Assembly: GCA_031410595.1 (NCBI GenBank)
Contig: JANNZM010000012.1
Span: forward strand, 62,001-126,000
Length of the DNA: 64,000 bases
Reading direction: 5' to 3'
DNA from: JANMCE01 sp031410595
GTDB lineage: Bacteria > Actinomycetota > Acidimicrobiia > Acidimicrobiales > Ilumatobacteraceae
The notes beneath the pieces were generated by a model, which was given only the letters and a program-made list of their open reading frames with translations, searched no databases and was not told the DNA's origin. This document shows positions 42,647 through 50,613 of this stretch, in pieces. Each line of letters begins with the position of its first letter. Position 1 is the stretch's first letter. The position numbers and the translations under genes are program-made.

Positions 42647-42717
42647 CAGGGCGCAGGGGAATCGAACCCCTAACTGCCGTTTTGGAGACGGCCGTGATAC
42701 CACTTCACCAGCACCCA
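42647..42717 (-). tRNA. tRNA-Trp(CCA)
   Basis: Acceptor TGGGTGC pairs with GCGCCCT except for the first pair, D arm GTG-...-CAC, anticodon arm GCCGT-CTCCAAA-ACGGC (CCA), T arm AGGGG-TTCGATT-CCCCT, discriminator G. A CCA end is encoded at 42644-42646. The short D stem and unpaired first base differ from a typical chromosomal tRNA-Trp. Confidence 0.8.
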
Positions 42718-42721
42718 TCGG

Positions 42722-42795
42722 CGCCCGCCGAGAGAGTCGAACTCTCAATCTCCTGATTCGTAATCAGGCGCCTTCTTCCATTTGGCCAGACGAGC
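42722..42795 (-). tRNA. tRNA-Arg(ACG)
   Basis: Acceptor GCTCGTC/GGCGGGC (two G-U pairs), D arm GCC-...-GGC, anticodon arm CCTGA-TTACGAA-TCAGG (ACG), T arm GAGAG-TTCGACT-CTCTC. No encoded CCA. First of three minus-strand tRNAs spaced only 4 and 26 nt apart; a perfect 14-bp palindrome (GTTGCAATTGCAAC, 42626-42639) lies in the gap after the Trp gene. Confidence 0.82.
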
Positions 42796-42828
42796 TCGAA
42801 GCGATCGCGATGGTTCCTGGAAAGCAGA

Positions 42829-42850
42829 AGGCCACCCTTTCGAGTGGCCT
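42829..42850 (-). terminator. Hairpin terminator of the 49-aa gene
   Basis: AGGCCAC, loop, GTGGCCT: perfect 7-bp stem, followed on the minus strand by TCTGCTTTCC. It lies 40 bp after the stop of the small gene at 42890 and 34 bp before the tRNA-Arg gene. Confidence 0.55.
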
Positions 42851-42889
42851 GGTCTCATCAAGTTCGTACCCTTGCGGGTGCGTACTCAG

Positions 42890-43039
42890 CTACGCCAGGA
42901 AAGCCTCATCGCGATTCGCATCAATCAGATTTCGATCAGCGCGACGACGCCAGGACAGAGCCCGGTCGTTGCGCTCGTTCGTATCGATCTCAGCTGCGTA
43001 TGCCATGCCGATCAACGTACCCGCAGTCGTCACGATCAT
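42890..43039 (-). CDS. Hypothetical 49-aa protein
   Basis: ATG 43039 with AAGGAA upstream, stop TAG at 42890, hairpin terminator behind it. The sequence begins with a short hydrophobic stretch (MIVTTAGTLIGMAYAAE) and continues charged (IDTNERNDRALSWRRRADRN). No family recognised. It occupies an otherwise empty 300-bp gap between the tRNA cluster and the GNAT gene. Confidence 0.5.
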   Translation of the reverse strand: MIVTTAGTLIGMAYAAEIDTNERNDRALSWRRRADRNLIDANRDEAFLA

Positions 43040-43101
43040 GCCGAGCAATTTCCTTCGTGATGCTGTGCTGGTCGGTTGGAATGATCGCTAGCGTCAGCGT
43101 C

Positions 43102-43614
43102 GTGGACGACGAACCTTTACAAGGAGCCAGGGTCATGCTCCGTCGTGCCGTGCTGGCCGACTTGGACGCAATGGTTGCGATCCGCTCCATGCCCGAAGTA
43201 CGACAACGATGGCGGGGCGAGGACCTCACCGCTGAACTCATCGATGACGTCAACTCGACAGATATGACCCTGCTTGCGGTGGTGCTCGAAGGTGAGATCG
43301 TCGGCGGCATTCAATGGGCCGAAGAATCCGAACCCGACTACCGGCACGCCAGCATCGATATCTACGTGCGCCCCGACATGCACGGGCAAGGCATCGGACC
43401 CGACGCCATCCGCACACTCGCCAACCACCTGTTCACCGCCCACGATCACCATCGCATCAGCATCGACCCCGCCGCCGACAACACCGCAGCGATCCGCTGC
43501 TACACCAAAGTTGGCTTCCAACCCGTCGGCATCCTGCGCCACTACGAACGAGGGCCCAACGGCGACTGGCACGACGGCCTCCTCATGGACCTCCTCCCCG
43601 AAGACCTCAAGTGA
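43102..43614 (+). CDS. GNAT-family N-acetyltransferase, AAC(6')-like
   Basis: 170 aa. Typical start PLQGARVMLRRAVLADLDAM; the acetyl-CoA loop is VRPDMHGQGIGPDAIRTLANHLF (R/Q-x-x-G-x-G/A), then the NTAAIRCYTKVGFQPVGILRHYE motif shared with aminoglycoside 6'-acetyltransferases. Substrate unknown. GTG 43102 keeps the conserved start; ATG 43135 (AAGGAG upstream) would remove it and ATG 43081 is also possible. Confidence 0.8.
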   Translation: MDDEPLQGARVMLRRAVLADLDAMVAIRSMPEVRQRWRGEDLTAELIDDVNSTDMTLLAVVLEGEIVGGIQWAEESEPDYRHASIDIYVRPDMHGQGIGPDAIRTLANHLFTAHDHHRISIDPAADNTAAIRCYTKVGFQPVGILRHYERGPNGDWHDGLLMDLLPEDLK

Positions 43615-43682
43615 CCCGCCGAAGCGCCTGTAACACCAATGGCCAGATGGTTACGGCGGGCGAGGAAGCAACGCGATGGACG

Positions 43683-44837
43683 CTACACCCGACTGTAGGT
43701 GGTTCGTTGCCCTTGGTGCTCGCTCATTTCGTCGAGATCTTCTCCTCGGCTCAGAGAACTCTTGGCAGCCAATCTCAAGCCCAAATGGGGGACGTACGCA
43801 GCGGGTTTTCCACCACCAGCTGGTTCGGCGAGCCGAATCAATCCAGCGGTGATGCCGTCGGCGATGATGCGTGAGACGACCGCCCTGTCACTAAGGCCGA
43901 ATCGCTCACGGATCGTTGCAGCGGTCGCTGTCGTGTGGTTTGCATAGCGGAGGCACGCGTGGAGATAAACGGCGTGCAACCGCTCACGCTGCGTCAGCGA
44001 AGCGAAAGGCCGCCGACGGAACACTGTGGCGACGGTGCGAGCGCTCACGACACGAAACTCTGGGGCTAGGAGATACTCGGCCTCGCAGGCCGCAGCAACA
44101 TGATCGATACCGCTGCCGCGTTCTTCGCAGAAGCCGATGCTGCGCAGCAGGCTCGCCAGTTCCTCATTGCGGGACCGAGGTGGCGCGTCGAGTAATCGCT
44201 CGGTTTCAATCAATGGTGCACCCGGACTGCTGAACTCAATGCGGTCATCAAAGACTTCGACCGTGGGCCCCGCCCCCGCCACGGAGAAGTCTTGGTGGAT
44301 TGCAGCGTTGACGATCAGGTCACGCACGACGGTTGCTGGCGGCCACGCACCCGCGGATTTGAGCGAAGGCCCGTTGCCCTCGTTGCGAGTGAGTTGCTCA
44401 ACGAGAGCGATGGCAGCCGGCAGGCTCCGCACATAGCCCTCGCGAATCCGGACATCGCCAACGACAGCCGCCGTGTCCGTGCCGGCGTGCCGAACGATGC
44501 GAAGCGCTTTCGGCCCGAGCCGCTCGGACGCCAAGAGATCACGGGCAAAGCAGATCACGCCAAGGTCAGTGACGTGCCACCCGCCCAGCGGACTCAACCG
44601 AATCAACGACTCGGCGGCCAAGTCCTGCAAGATGTCCGACGGGGTCGACGGAACGGCACGTCCGGTTGCTGCGTAGAACGACTCATAATCGAGCGCAGCC
44701 AGCACTGCGTCAGCGTCGACTGCTTCGCCTTGCGCTCCCCACCCGACGTCGAGACCGCTGTGCTCCGGCGGGCCGAGCGTGCGCGCTGCACTGTCGTCGT
44801 AGTGCGACAAGCACCCAGTGTTGTCGGTGGTCGTCAT
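43683..44837 (-). CDS. ATP-binding (HATPase_c_4) Schlafen-AlbA-type regulator lacking its AlbA domain
   Basis: 384 aa. Family landmarks: LDYESFYAATGRAVP, WHVTDLGVICFARDL, the GHKL ATP-binding region VVRDLIVNAAIHQDFSVAGAGPTVEVFDDRIEFSSPG, RNEELASLLRSIGFCEERGSGIDHV, and a C-terminal winged helix (TAATIRERFGLSDRAVVSRII). Relatives carry about 120 residues of AlbA_2 (Schlafen) domain first; here the N-terminus is only some 30 residues, so the gene is 5' truncated or a variant. ATG 44837 preferred; an upstream start at 44888 is open. Confidence 0.72.
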   Translation of the reverse strand: MTTTDNTGCLSHYDDSAARTLGPPEHSGLDVGWGAQGEAVDADAVLAALDYESFYAATGRAVPSTPSDILQDLAAESLIRLSPLGGWHVTDLGVICFARDLLASERLGPKALRIVRHAGTDTAAVVGDVRIREGYVRSLPAAIALVEQLTRNEGNGPSLKSAGAWPPATVVRDLIVNAAIHQDFSVAGAGPTVEVFDDRIEFSSPGAPLIETERLLDAPPRSRNEELASLLRSIGFCEERGSGIDHVAAACEAEYLLAPEFRVVSARTVATVFRRRPFASLTQRERLHAVYLHACLRYANHTTATAATIRERFGLSDRAVVSRIIADGITAGLIRLAEPAGGGKPAAYVPHLGLRLAAKSSLSRGEDLDEMSEHQGQRTTYSRV

Positions 44838-44888
44838 GATGATCGACGGTACATTGGGAGTGTTACAGAGTGCCGACGAGTAATCCAA

Positions 44889-45094
44889 GCGGCATCGCTC
44901 AGCGCGTCTGACGCGTAGACCTGCCGTCGACGTTCGAGTCGTATGAGCGGAACATGAGCAGTCACGTGATCGGCCGCGCGAAGCGGATCACGAAGATTGA
45001 AGCAGGCGTCTTGAACGGCCTCTACACGACGCTGGAGACGAGCGGCCGCAAGCCGTGGTCACGAACCAAGAATCACGGTTCGATCGGGGGTCAC
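44889..45094 (+). other. Intergenic stretch with a possible 55-codon reading frame
   Basis: An ATG at 44954 opens 55 codons (MSSHVIGRAKRITKIEAGVL ... HLQDWVAIL) and ends at 45121, overlapping the 3' end of the minus-strand PIN-like gene. It has no clear ribosome-binding site and no family I recognise; it may be the relic of a longer gene. Confidence 0.25.
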
Positions 45095-45634
45095 CTACAG
45101 GACTGGGTTGCTATCCTTTGACAGGACCGGGGCCGACAATTCAGCCTTGTCGACGGCCACCTCAGCGAGGAGTTCTGCAGTCGGGCGATTCTGGTGTCTG
45201 GCGGCCGCTTCGAAGAGCTTCATCGGGTCTTCCGGCGTTGGGTTGCGTGGGCGCATCCAGAACACTTGACCTCGGCGGCTGTCCATCTTCTTTAGCGCTC
45301 CTGGCAAGTCGAGCAGGACAGCGCCGGTCGCACGGATTGGATCGTGGCCGACCCCTTCGATCGCGAACACCGTCACTTTGGTAGCGATAATCGCTGCGAG
45401 TTCCTTCGGGTTCTTGAGCATCTTGTAGTTGTTCGTAATGAGGCCGGGAAACCCGAGCTGATGCAACGCGATGATCAACTGTCGGTCGTCCAGCAAGGAC
45501 AGACGGCGGTCGATCTTGATGAGTGGCATGAACTCAACGTCGACGAGGTACTCGGCCACTGCGTTGAGAATCGGAGTGGGGAAGTTCTGATCTAGGGCGA
45601 GGCGCAGCGGGCGCCGACGTTGCGGCGTCGCCAT
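45095..45634 (-). CDS. PIN-like (DUF5615/Mut7-C type) putative toxin
   Basis: 179 aa. RLALDQNFPTPILNAVAEYL at the N-terminus with an early Asp, FPGLITNNYKMLKNPKELAAII in the middle (Asp/Glu region expected), and VTVFAIEGVGHDPIRATGAVLLDLP are like small PIN-fold nucleases that pair with DUF433 antitoxins. The ATG overlaps the stop of the HTH-DUF433 gene by 4 nt. The second half of the protein is longer than usual for the family. Confidence 0.68.
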   Translation of the reverse strand: MATPQRRRPLRLALDQNFPTPILNAVAEYLVDVEFMPLIKIDRRLSLLDDRQLIIALHQLGFPGLITNNYKMLKNPKELAAIIATKVTVFAIEGVGHDPIRATGAVLLDLPGALKKMDSRRGQVFWMRPRNPTPEDPMKLFEAAARHQNRPTAELLAEVAVDKAELSAPVLSKDSNPVL

Positions 45635-46302
45635 CAGGCAGCGTGGGCAACGGTGCCGAGAGAATGTTCCAGCTCGATAGCTTCCGCAAGACTCACGACG
45701 TCTTCGTCCGGATATAGCCGCGCTATGTCCTCAATCCCAAAGCCACGCTCGGCCAACGCCGCAACGGTCAGTGTCGTCAGCCGTGACCCGGCGAGGTGCG
45801 GTTCACCGGCGCACTTGCCTGGCACGATCCGTAGATGGGCACGCGGTTGGCGCAGGTCTGGGCCGGCGCCATCGGTGCCTTCAAACGGGCCTAGGAGATC
45901 GAGCCACTCGGCCATGGCACCCCGACCAGATTTGTCGACAGCGACGTCATCACGGACGATGAGAATCTTGCCAGTGAGATCGACGTACAGCGGGGAAGCC
46001 CCGACGCTGCCGTCCCACAAGTCCAAGCCCTGAGTATCGAGTTGAGCGAGAGCGGCACGCACGGAGCGCATCGCTGAGGCGGGTCGAGCCTCGTCACCGA
46101 GCATCTTCGGGTGACGCAGCCAGGACACGATACGTAGCGCCATGAGGTCCGCGTACGACCACAGCTTCTCGCGCTCGGGTGAGATGCTCGGGACAACGAT
46201 CCCCTTGCGTGCCCAGTCGTACACCGTCGAACGTGGCACGCCCGAAAGCGCGGCAGTTCGCCGGGCGTCGTAGCAACCGTCAAATGCGAGCACAGCACTC
46301 AT
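45634..46302 (-). CDS. HTH-DUF433 protein, putative antitoxin of the PIN-like toxin
   Basis: 222 aa. MerR-like HTH at residues 9-45 (GCYDARRTAALSGVPRSTVYDWARKGIVVPS, then YADLMALRIVSWLR). Residues about 165-215 form a DUF433 domain (HLAGSRLTTLTVAALAERGF, IEDIARLYPDEDVVSLAEAI). In known modules DUF433 proteins are antitoxins for DUF5615 toxins; here an own DNA-binding domain is fused, so it may also repress the operon. GGAGAT lies 4 nt before the ATG at 46302. Confidence 0.72.
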   Translation of the reverse strand: MSAVLAFDGCYDARRTAALSGVPRSTVYDWARKGIVVPSISPEREKLWSYADLMALRIVSWLRHPKMLGDEARPASAMRSVRAALAQLDTQGLDLWDGSVGASPLYVDLTGKILIVRDDVAVDKSGRGAMAEWLDLLGPFEGTDGAGPDLRQPRAHLRIVPGKCAGEPHLAGSRLTTLTVAALAERGFGIEDIARLYPDEDVVSLAEAIELEHSLGTVAHAA

Positions 46303-46512
46303 GCGATCTCCTCGCCCACCAGCGTAACGGGCCGCTCGACCGGGCATGTGACTCGTTGCCGAGGCTGCGACTAGCGAGACAGACGGGGAGGCGATGACGG
46401 TGCGCGATGACGGTGCGCCACAACGAACGCTCCATTGCGCAGCGTGCAGGATTGTTCAGCGGTCATGCGCTCCTCGGCTCTCGCATTCGTGTCGGTGGCT
46501 GACCAAAAACAA

Positions 46513-46538
46513 CTACGGCCACCGTCAGGTGGCCGTAG
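46513..46538 (-). terminator. Rho-independent terminator
   Basis: CTACGGCCACC, 4-nt loop, GGTGGCCGTAG: perfect 11-bp stem, followed on the minus strand by TTGTTTTTGG. It is positioned to end transcription of the minus-strand HEPN/MNT genes at 46700-47979. Around it, 46303-46699 has a 13-bp tandem duplication (GCGATGACGGTGC twice, near 46391) and no gene. Confidence 0.75.
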
Positions 46539-46699
46539 GACTTACCGCACCGATTGCGGTGAATGGATTGAGCTGGAACCAATGGTATCGAGCTCCAGCG
46601 TTTGGTGAGCATCGATTGCTGTCAGCCGAGTTGGTGGTCTCGCCTAAGCGAGCCTGCGGCCGCCTGCACACGTTCGATGAGAGCAGGCGGCAGTGGCGT

Positions 46700-47100
46700 T
46701 CAGACGATCTCAGATTTATCGCTACGGTCCTTCGTCGCCGATCGGGGACGAACTACATCGAGTACTTGTCGGGCAACTGCGATTGCCTTCAGGGCGTCTG
46801 CGTGCGTGGCTTCATCGAGATCGGCGGGGTACCGGCCTTCGATTGCCCAGCGGGTCAACTCGGGAAGTTCGATTGTGGCGAAGGCAGTCCCCTCGTCGTC
46901 GGGCAGCCGCCAATCGGTCGAGGTCGTGCAGCTTGGGCGGATCTACATCGCGCAGGATCAGCAGGGCCTTCAGCGCCTTCTCTGCTGCTTGGTGCGCCCA
47001 TACGCAGGCGCCGCGAGAAACGACGTCGGCGTCAGCGGCCGAGTGCTCGGCGAGGGCGAGGTCTTCGTCGGCCCAGCGCAGCCACCGCTGAGCGATGCTG
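46700..47100 (-). pseudogene. HEPN-domain toxin gene with 5-bp deletion
   Basis: Reads SIAQRWLRWADEDLALAEHS, then the HEPN RX6H motif RGACVWAHQAAEKALKALLI and DLDRLA, then shifts frame; the continuation in the right frame is LPDDEGTAFATIELPELTRW to the stop at 46700. Alignment with the paralogue at 60917-61216 shows 5 nt missing near 46910 (CTGTG in the paralogue). No normal start codon is seen after the MNT stop either. It would have been the HEPN RNase partner of the MNT-type nucleotidyltransferase immediately upstream. Confidence 0.78.
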
Positions 47101-47106
47101 GTGCGG

Positions 47107-47979
47107 TCAGGCGGCGAGAAGGATTCTCCCTTCGCGCATTGCAGCGCGAACGACTCCGGGAACGCTTGCTTCTTCGTCGAGGTGTGCCGGGTCAACCACC
47201 GTGATGTCGACCGGAACCGGAAGGTCGCGAAGCTCGTTGAGCACGCTGACGGAGGTGTCGTGACGGCGACCCACGATCGGCATGACGACGAGTAAGTCGA
47301 TGTCTGAGTCGGGACCGTCGTCGCCGCGTGCGACCGAGCCGTAGAGGATGACGCGACTGGCATCGAAGCGCTCGACAATTCGGTCGGCGACTCGGGAGGC
47401 CCATGCAACGAGCGACCGTCCCTCGTACAGCACCTTCCCGTCGATCAGCTCCACACGCGGTCGTTCCACACGCCCATTGTGCATGATGGACGTCCCCTCG
47501 CCGACCGAACTGGGGACAACGAGGCCTTCGCTATCCTTACGGCGATCTCGTGCGGCACGGTCAACCGTCGTGGTCGGAATCCCGTCGACCGTTGTGACAT
47601 CAGCAGGGGCGAGATGCGCCCGCCAGACTTTGATTCCCTTGAGACCACCACGTCGAACTCTCGCCGTCGTGGAGACGGTGATTTCGATCACCTCAGGCGA
47701 AGTCTCAATCAAGCCTTGGAGGTAGAGCGAGGACGCGTGCGAAACCACGGCACCGTGTCCAACACGTATGACTGCTGCCGCAAGATGGTCATGCTTGCCG
47801 ATGGGCAGCTGGGGGATGCGATACAGACCTCTGCCCGACCGTTCGAGCTGCCCGCGCGCCAGCATGACCGGCAGTCGTGCGGGGTTCACTCCCGCAGCCT
47901 CGGCCGAGTCAGGCGTGATAAAGCCATGCTGACAAACCGCAACTTCCAGCAGTCGCCCAAACGTCGAACCATCACTCAC
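47107..47979 (-). CDS. AbiEi-like antitoxin domain joined to MNT nucleotidyltransferase
   Basis: 290 aa. Residues 1-150 resemble the AbiEi antitoxin: a winged helix (VCQHGFITPDSAEAAGVNPARL), then LERSGRGLYRIPQLP, GAVVSHASSLYLQGLIE and VTTVDGIPTTTVDRAARD. From about residue 170 an MNT domain begins at its own possible ATG (47484), with the active-site motif GSVARGDDGPDSDIDLLVVM and the third Asp in PVDITVVD. Between them the sequence (RKDSEGLVVPSSVGEGTS) is unlike either family, so the fusion may come from a deletion joining two genes. MNT proteins adenylylate HEPN toxins, and the (broken) HEPN gene follows. Confidence 0.72.
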   Translation of the reverse strand: MSDGSTFGRLLEVAVCQHGFITPDSAEAAGVNPARLPVMLARGQLERSGRGLYRIPQLPIGKHDHLAAAVIRVGHGAVVSHASSLYLQGLIETSPEVIEITVSTTARVRRGGLKGIKVWRAHLAPADVTTVDGIPTTTVDRAARDRRKDSEGLVVPSSVGEGTSIMHNGRVERPRVELIDGKVLYEGRSLVAWASRVADRIVERFDASRVILYGSVARGDDGPDSDIDLLVVMPIVGRRHDTSVSVLNELRDLPVPVDITVVDPAHLDEEASVPGVVRAAMREGRILLAA

Positions 47980-48056
47980 GCCATGACTCTATCACAAGGA
48001 TATAATATTGACCATGGACGCTGCCTCGGGTGGGTATTCAGGCCTATCGTGCGGGT

Positions 48057-48088
48057 GCGACTGCTGACTGTGAGCCATCAGCAGTCGC
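48057..48088. repeat. Strong hairpin in the gap between the AbiEi/MNT and Fic genes
   Basis: GCGACTGCTGA, 10-nt loop, TCAGCAGTCGC: perfect 11-bp dyad 113 bp downstream of the minus-strand Fic stop. It could be the Fic terminator or a protein-binding site. Elsewhere in 47980-48200 an AT-rich element (TATAAT at 48001) lies next to the start of the AbiEi-like gene. Confidence 0.5.
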
Positions 48089-48200
48089 CGCTCTCGTAGA
48101 CAGCGGCAGCGAGCACACGCTGGGCCGCCCCGCGGCGGACTGGTCGACGGGTAGAAAATCGAGTCGTGGATCGCGGACGTCTTAACTGGGCGACGGCCGT

Positions 48201-49688
48201 CTACCCAGCGCGCCGCCACATCTCCAGAGCATTGACTAACGCAACCTCGAGCCAGGCTTCAAAACGTTCGGCGAGCTTCGCAGGATCGTCGAACCGGTTG
48301 AACTGGAACAGCTCCTCGGATGCCGCAGCCATATCAACGACCGGATGTGCCCCTAGCTCGTCGTCGGCGCGCCGGACGAAAGTCAACGTGGCCCCCATGA
48401 GCCCACGATGCTCCGGGCCGATCCCATGTATCGATAGGAGGATTTCACTCCGCCCAGATGCAAGCTCGACAACGATGCGCGTCCACGCCGAATATGTCGC
48501 AAAGTTTGCGAAGTAGTCGATCTTTCTTGCCGTGGCGATGATCTGAAATCGGTGCCAATCTCGCCGAGGAGCGTCGTCGTCATCCGCGCGATCGACAAAG
48601 ATTCGGGGCGGCTCTTCCGAGGTTGCCAAGCCATGGTCGAGCACAGCCTTGATCTCAGCGAACCGGTTGTCCGCCTGCTGTAACAGCCCGGTGGCCATCG
48701 CTTGAAGCGACACGGGTGGAGCGGCGGCCTTGGCCGGACTCGCGTACTGGTCAACGATCTGCGAAAGGACTTGTTCGACACGTGAGCGTTCGTGTCGAAC
48801 ATTCGAGGCAAGGCCCAGGGCCGCAACTAATGCGGAACGCTCCAGTCGCACCACGAGATCAATAAGCGGAGCCAGATCACCCGAATCGGCGTACTCAAGC
48901 GCACCTATGTACTCATCTCGCTCATCACGCGTGACGACAAGGGGGAACCAGCCCGCCCTCAGAAGTACGAGCGACGCGAGTGCACGGGCTACCCGCCCGT
49001 TGCCATCTTGGAATGGGTGGATCTGAGTAAACCGATGATGGAGCCAGGCTGCCTCTACTTCGGGCGCAACGCCTTGGTCCACGTGCTCAATATGAAGCCT
49101 AACGAGCGCGGCCATCTCGCTGTCGACTTGCTCCGGCGGGCAATAGAGAACCAATTCACCGTCAGGACGTAGAGGGTTGTTCGGCTGAACCTTGTAAGCG
49201 CCACGCCGAAGGTCCGTCTCGAAAACGTTGCCAAACTGGTCGACAACCTCGGTCGTGGGCTGCCGGCGAGTGAGCTGAGCGTGAAGCTCCTTGACGTAGG
49301 ACTCGCTCAATTGTCGCTGCCGCCCGACGAAGTCAAACAGGCCTTCGACGGTGGACTCCTGATCCTTTATCAGACCGATGACGTACTCGGCTGGTTGATC
49401 GCTGTCACCGTGGGCGATGAACGCAGCGTCCAGCCCCTTTTCAATCAAGTTGTACGTCACCCCACGATCGAGGGAGTACAGACGTTCAAGAATTCCAGTC
49501 TCGACCGCCCACTCTCGATTTAGCCGGGCAGTGAACTCAGTGAGGGCACCGGCCGACTGCAACTTCGTGCGCTCCAATTCCCAAACTCGTGCGAGTGCGG
49601 ATAACTCGTCGGACGCGTGATCTAGGTCAGCCTGATGAAGGTCGATAATCGGGCGCCAAATGGCGTTGACGTTCAACGTGTGCTCCAT
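48201..49688 (-). CDS. Fic-domain protein (AMP-transferase family)
   Basis: 495 aa from ATG 49688. The active-site motif is HPFQDGNGRVAR (about residue 213), preceded by the helices of a class II-type Fic protein; the segment YNLIEKGL near the N-terminus might be the inhibitory region but the S/TxxxEG/N motif is not obvious. The C-terminal 200 residues are a conserved but undefined extension. The frame is open for 84 codons further and reads GWRAIERRDRFEWRFADESG there, so the true start could be upstream, overlapping the restriction gene. Located in the R-M/defence cluster on the same strand. Confidence 0.82.
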   Translation of the reverse strand: MEHTLNVNAIWRPIIDLHQADLDHASDELSALARVWELERTKLQSAGALTEFTARLNREWAVETGILERLYSLDRGVTYNLIEKGLDAAFIAHGDSDQPAEYVIGLIKDQESTVEGLFDFVGRQRQLSESYVKELHAQLTRRQPTTEVVDQFGNVFETDLRRGAYKVQPNNPLRPDGELVLYCPPEQVDSEMAALVRLHIEHVDQGVAPEVEAAWLHHRFTQIHPFQDGNGRVARALASLVLLRAGWFPLVVTRDERDEYIGALEYADSGDLAPLIDLVVRLERSALVAALGLASNVRHERSRVEQVLSQIVDQYASPAKAAAPPVSLQAMATGLLQQADNRFAEIKAVLDHGLATSEEPPRIFVDRADDDDAPRRDWHRFQIIATARKIDYFANFATYSAWTRIVVELASGRSEILLSIHGIGPEHRGLMGATLTFVRRADDELGAHPVVDMAAASEELFQFNRFDDPAKLAERFEAWLEVALVNALEMWRRAG

Positions 49689-49866
49689 TCCTGCCCGCGC
49701 GCCAGGCAGAGCGGTGACAATTCCACCTGATTCGTCGGCGAACCGCCACTCGAATCGGTCGCGCCGTTCGATGGCCCGCCAGCCTGTCCTCGCGCCGTCA
49801 GAAGACGAGTAGGACCGTCTCCGAATGAGTCGACTGATTCGTTGCTCCAGAGTCGCCGGGGCCCGA

Positions 49867-50613
49867 TCATCCGACTCGCCAATCGAGGTCTGAATTCGTT
49901 GCCTTGAATTGAAGACAGCGCCCGTACATCGCCGCAGCAAACGACTGGAATGACAGCGTCTCTGTGACGGGTCGAACGTCGGCGGTAGTGCGGGACGCCA
50001 TCAGCACGCATGCGGCGTCGAGCAATCGCTCGCGGACCATCCGTTCGAAGAAGATGCCGGCTCGTTGGGCGGGTGAGGCACCGTCGAAGACTGGGTCGGC
50101 GGGCCACACCGCGGCCCGCGGCTGCGACGGACGATTCCAGGCTTCGTTGTCTTCGATGAGCATGAAGTAGCCGAGCCACGGACGCAGCGGCGAGTCGATG
50201 ATGCCGCGCTCGACCGCCTTCCAAACGTCCATCGCCTGACCCAATGCCTCGTCGGTCCGATTGTTGAAGTTCTGGCCGGGGTTGTCACCGACGATCGACT
50301 TGAGTTCGATTATTGCCAGCACGCGGTCTTTGACAGTCACGACAATGTCCCAACTCTTGTCGCGCCGGAAGTAACCGGGGACTGGACGGCGCTTGACCTC
50401 GAGCATGGAAGATGGGATCCCAGCATCGACCAACACCTCCACAAGAAGCAGTTCAAGCGCGTCGAGATGACGCCCGCCTGTCACCTCCGCTCGTAGGCCT
50501 GTGTTAACGACGCCGGCATCCCGAGATCGTTTGGCTTGCGTAGCGCGAACGTCCCAGTACGACGCGACCGCTGCACGCACCCGATCGCTGTAGTCGGGAA
50601 GGTCATTTGCCAT
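49867..50613 (-). CDS. Type II restriction endonuclease, XhoI/PaeR7I family
   Basis: 248 aa. Family landmarks: RAEVTGGRHLDALELLLVEV, PGYFRRDKSWDIVVTVKDRV with the PD-(D/E)XK-type core IIELKSIVG, FNNRTDEALGQAMDVWKA and PWLGYFMLIED. XhoI/PaeR7I enzymes cut CTCGAG; the same specificity is expected but not proven. The ATG overlaps the methyltransferase stop by one nucleotide (TGATG), so both are made from one mRNA with the methylase first. Confidence 0.85.
   Translation of the reverse strand: MANDLPDYSDRVRAAVASYWDVRATQAKRSRDAGVVNTGLRAEVTGGRHLDALELLLVEVLVDAGIPSSMLEVKRRPVPGYFRRDKSWDIVVTVKDRVLAIIELKSIVGDNPGQNFNNRTDEALGQAMDVWKAVERGIIDSPLRPWLGYFMLIEDNEAWNRPSQPRAAVWPADPVFDGASPAQRAGIFFERMVRERLLDAACVLMASRTTADVRPVTETLSFQSFAAAMYGRCLQFKATNSDLDWRVG

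Noticed and set aside
45055..45384. Plus-strand open frame opposite the PIN-like gene
   Set aside because: Low-complexity composition and no start signal; the minus-strand gene is coupled to its neighbour by an ATGA overlap and is the real one.
48001..48053. TATAAT followed by ATG on the plus strand
   Set aside because: The reading frame (MDAASGGYSG...) stops after about 17 codons; the AT-rich box is better explained as part of the AbiEi/MNT promoter region.
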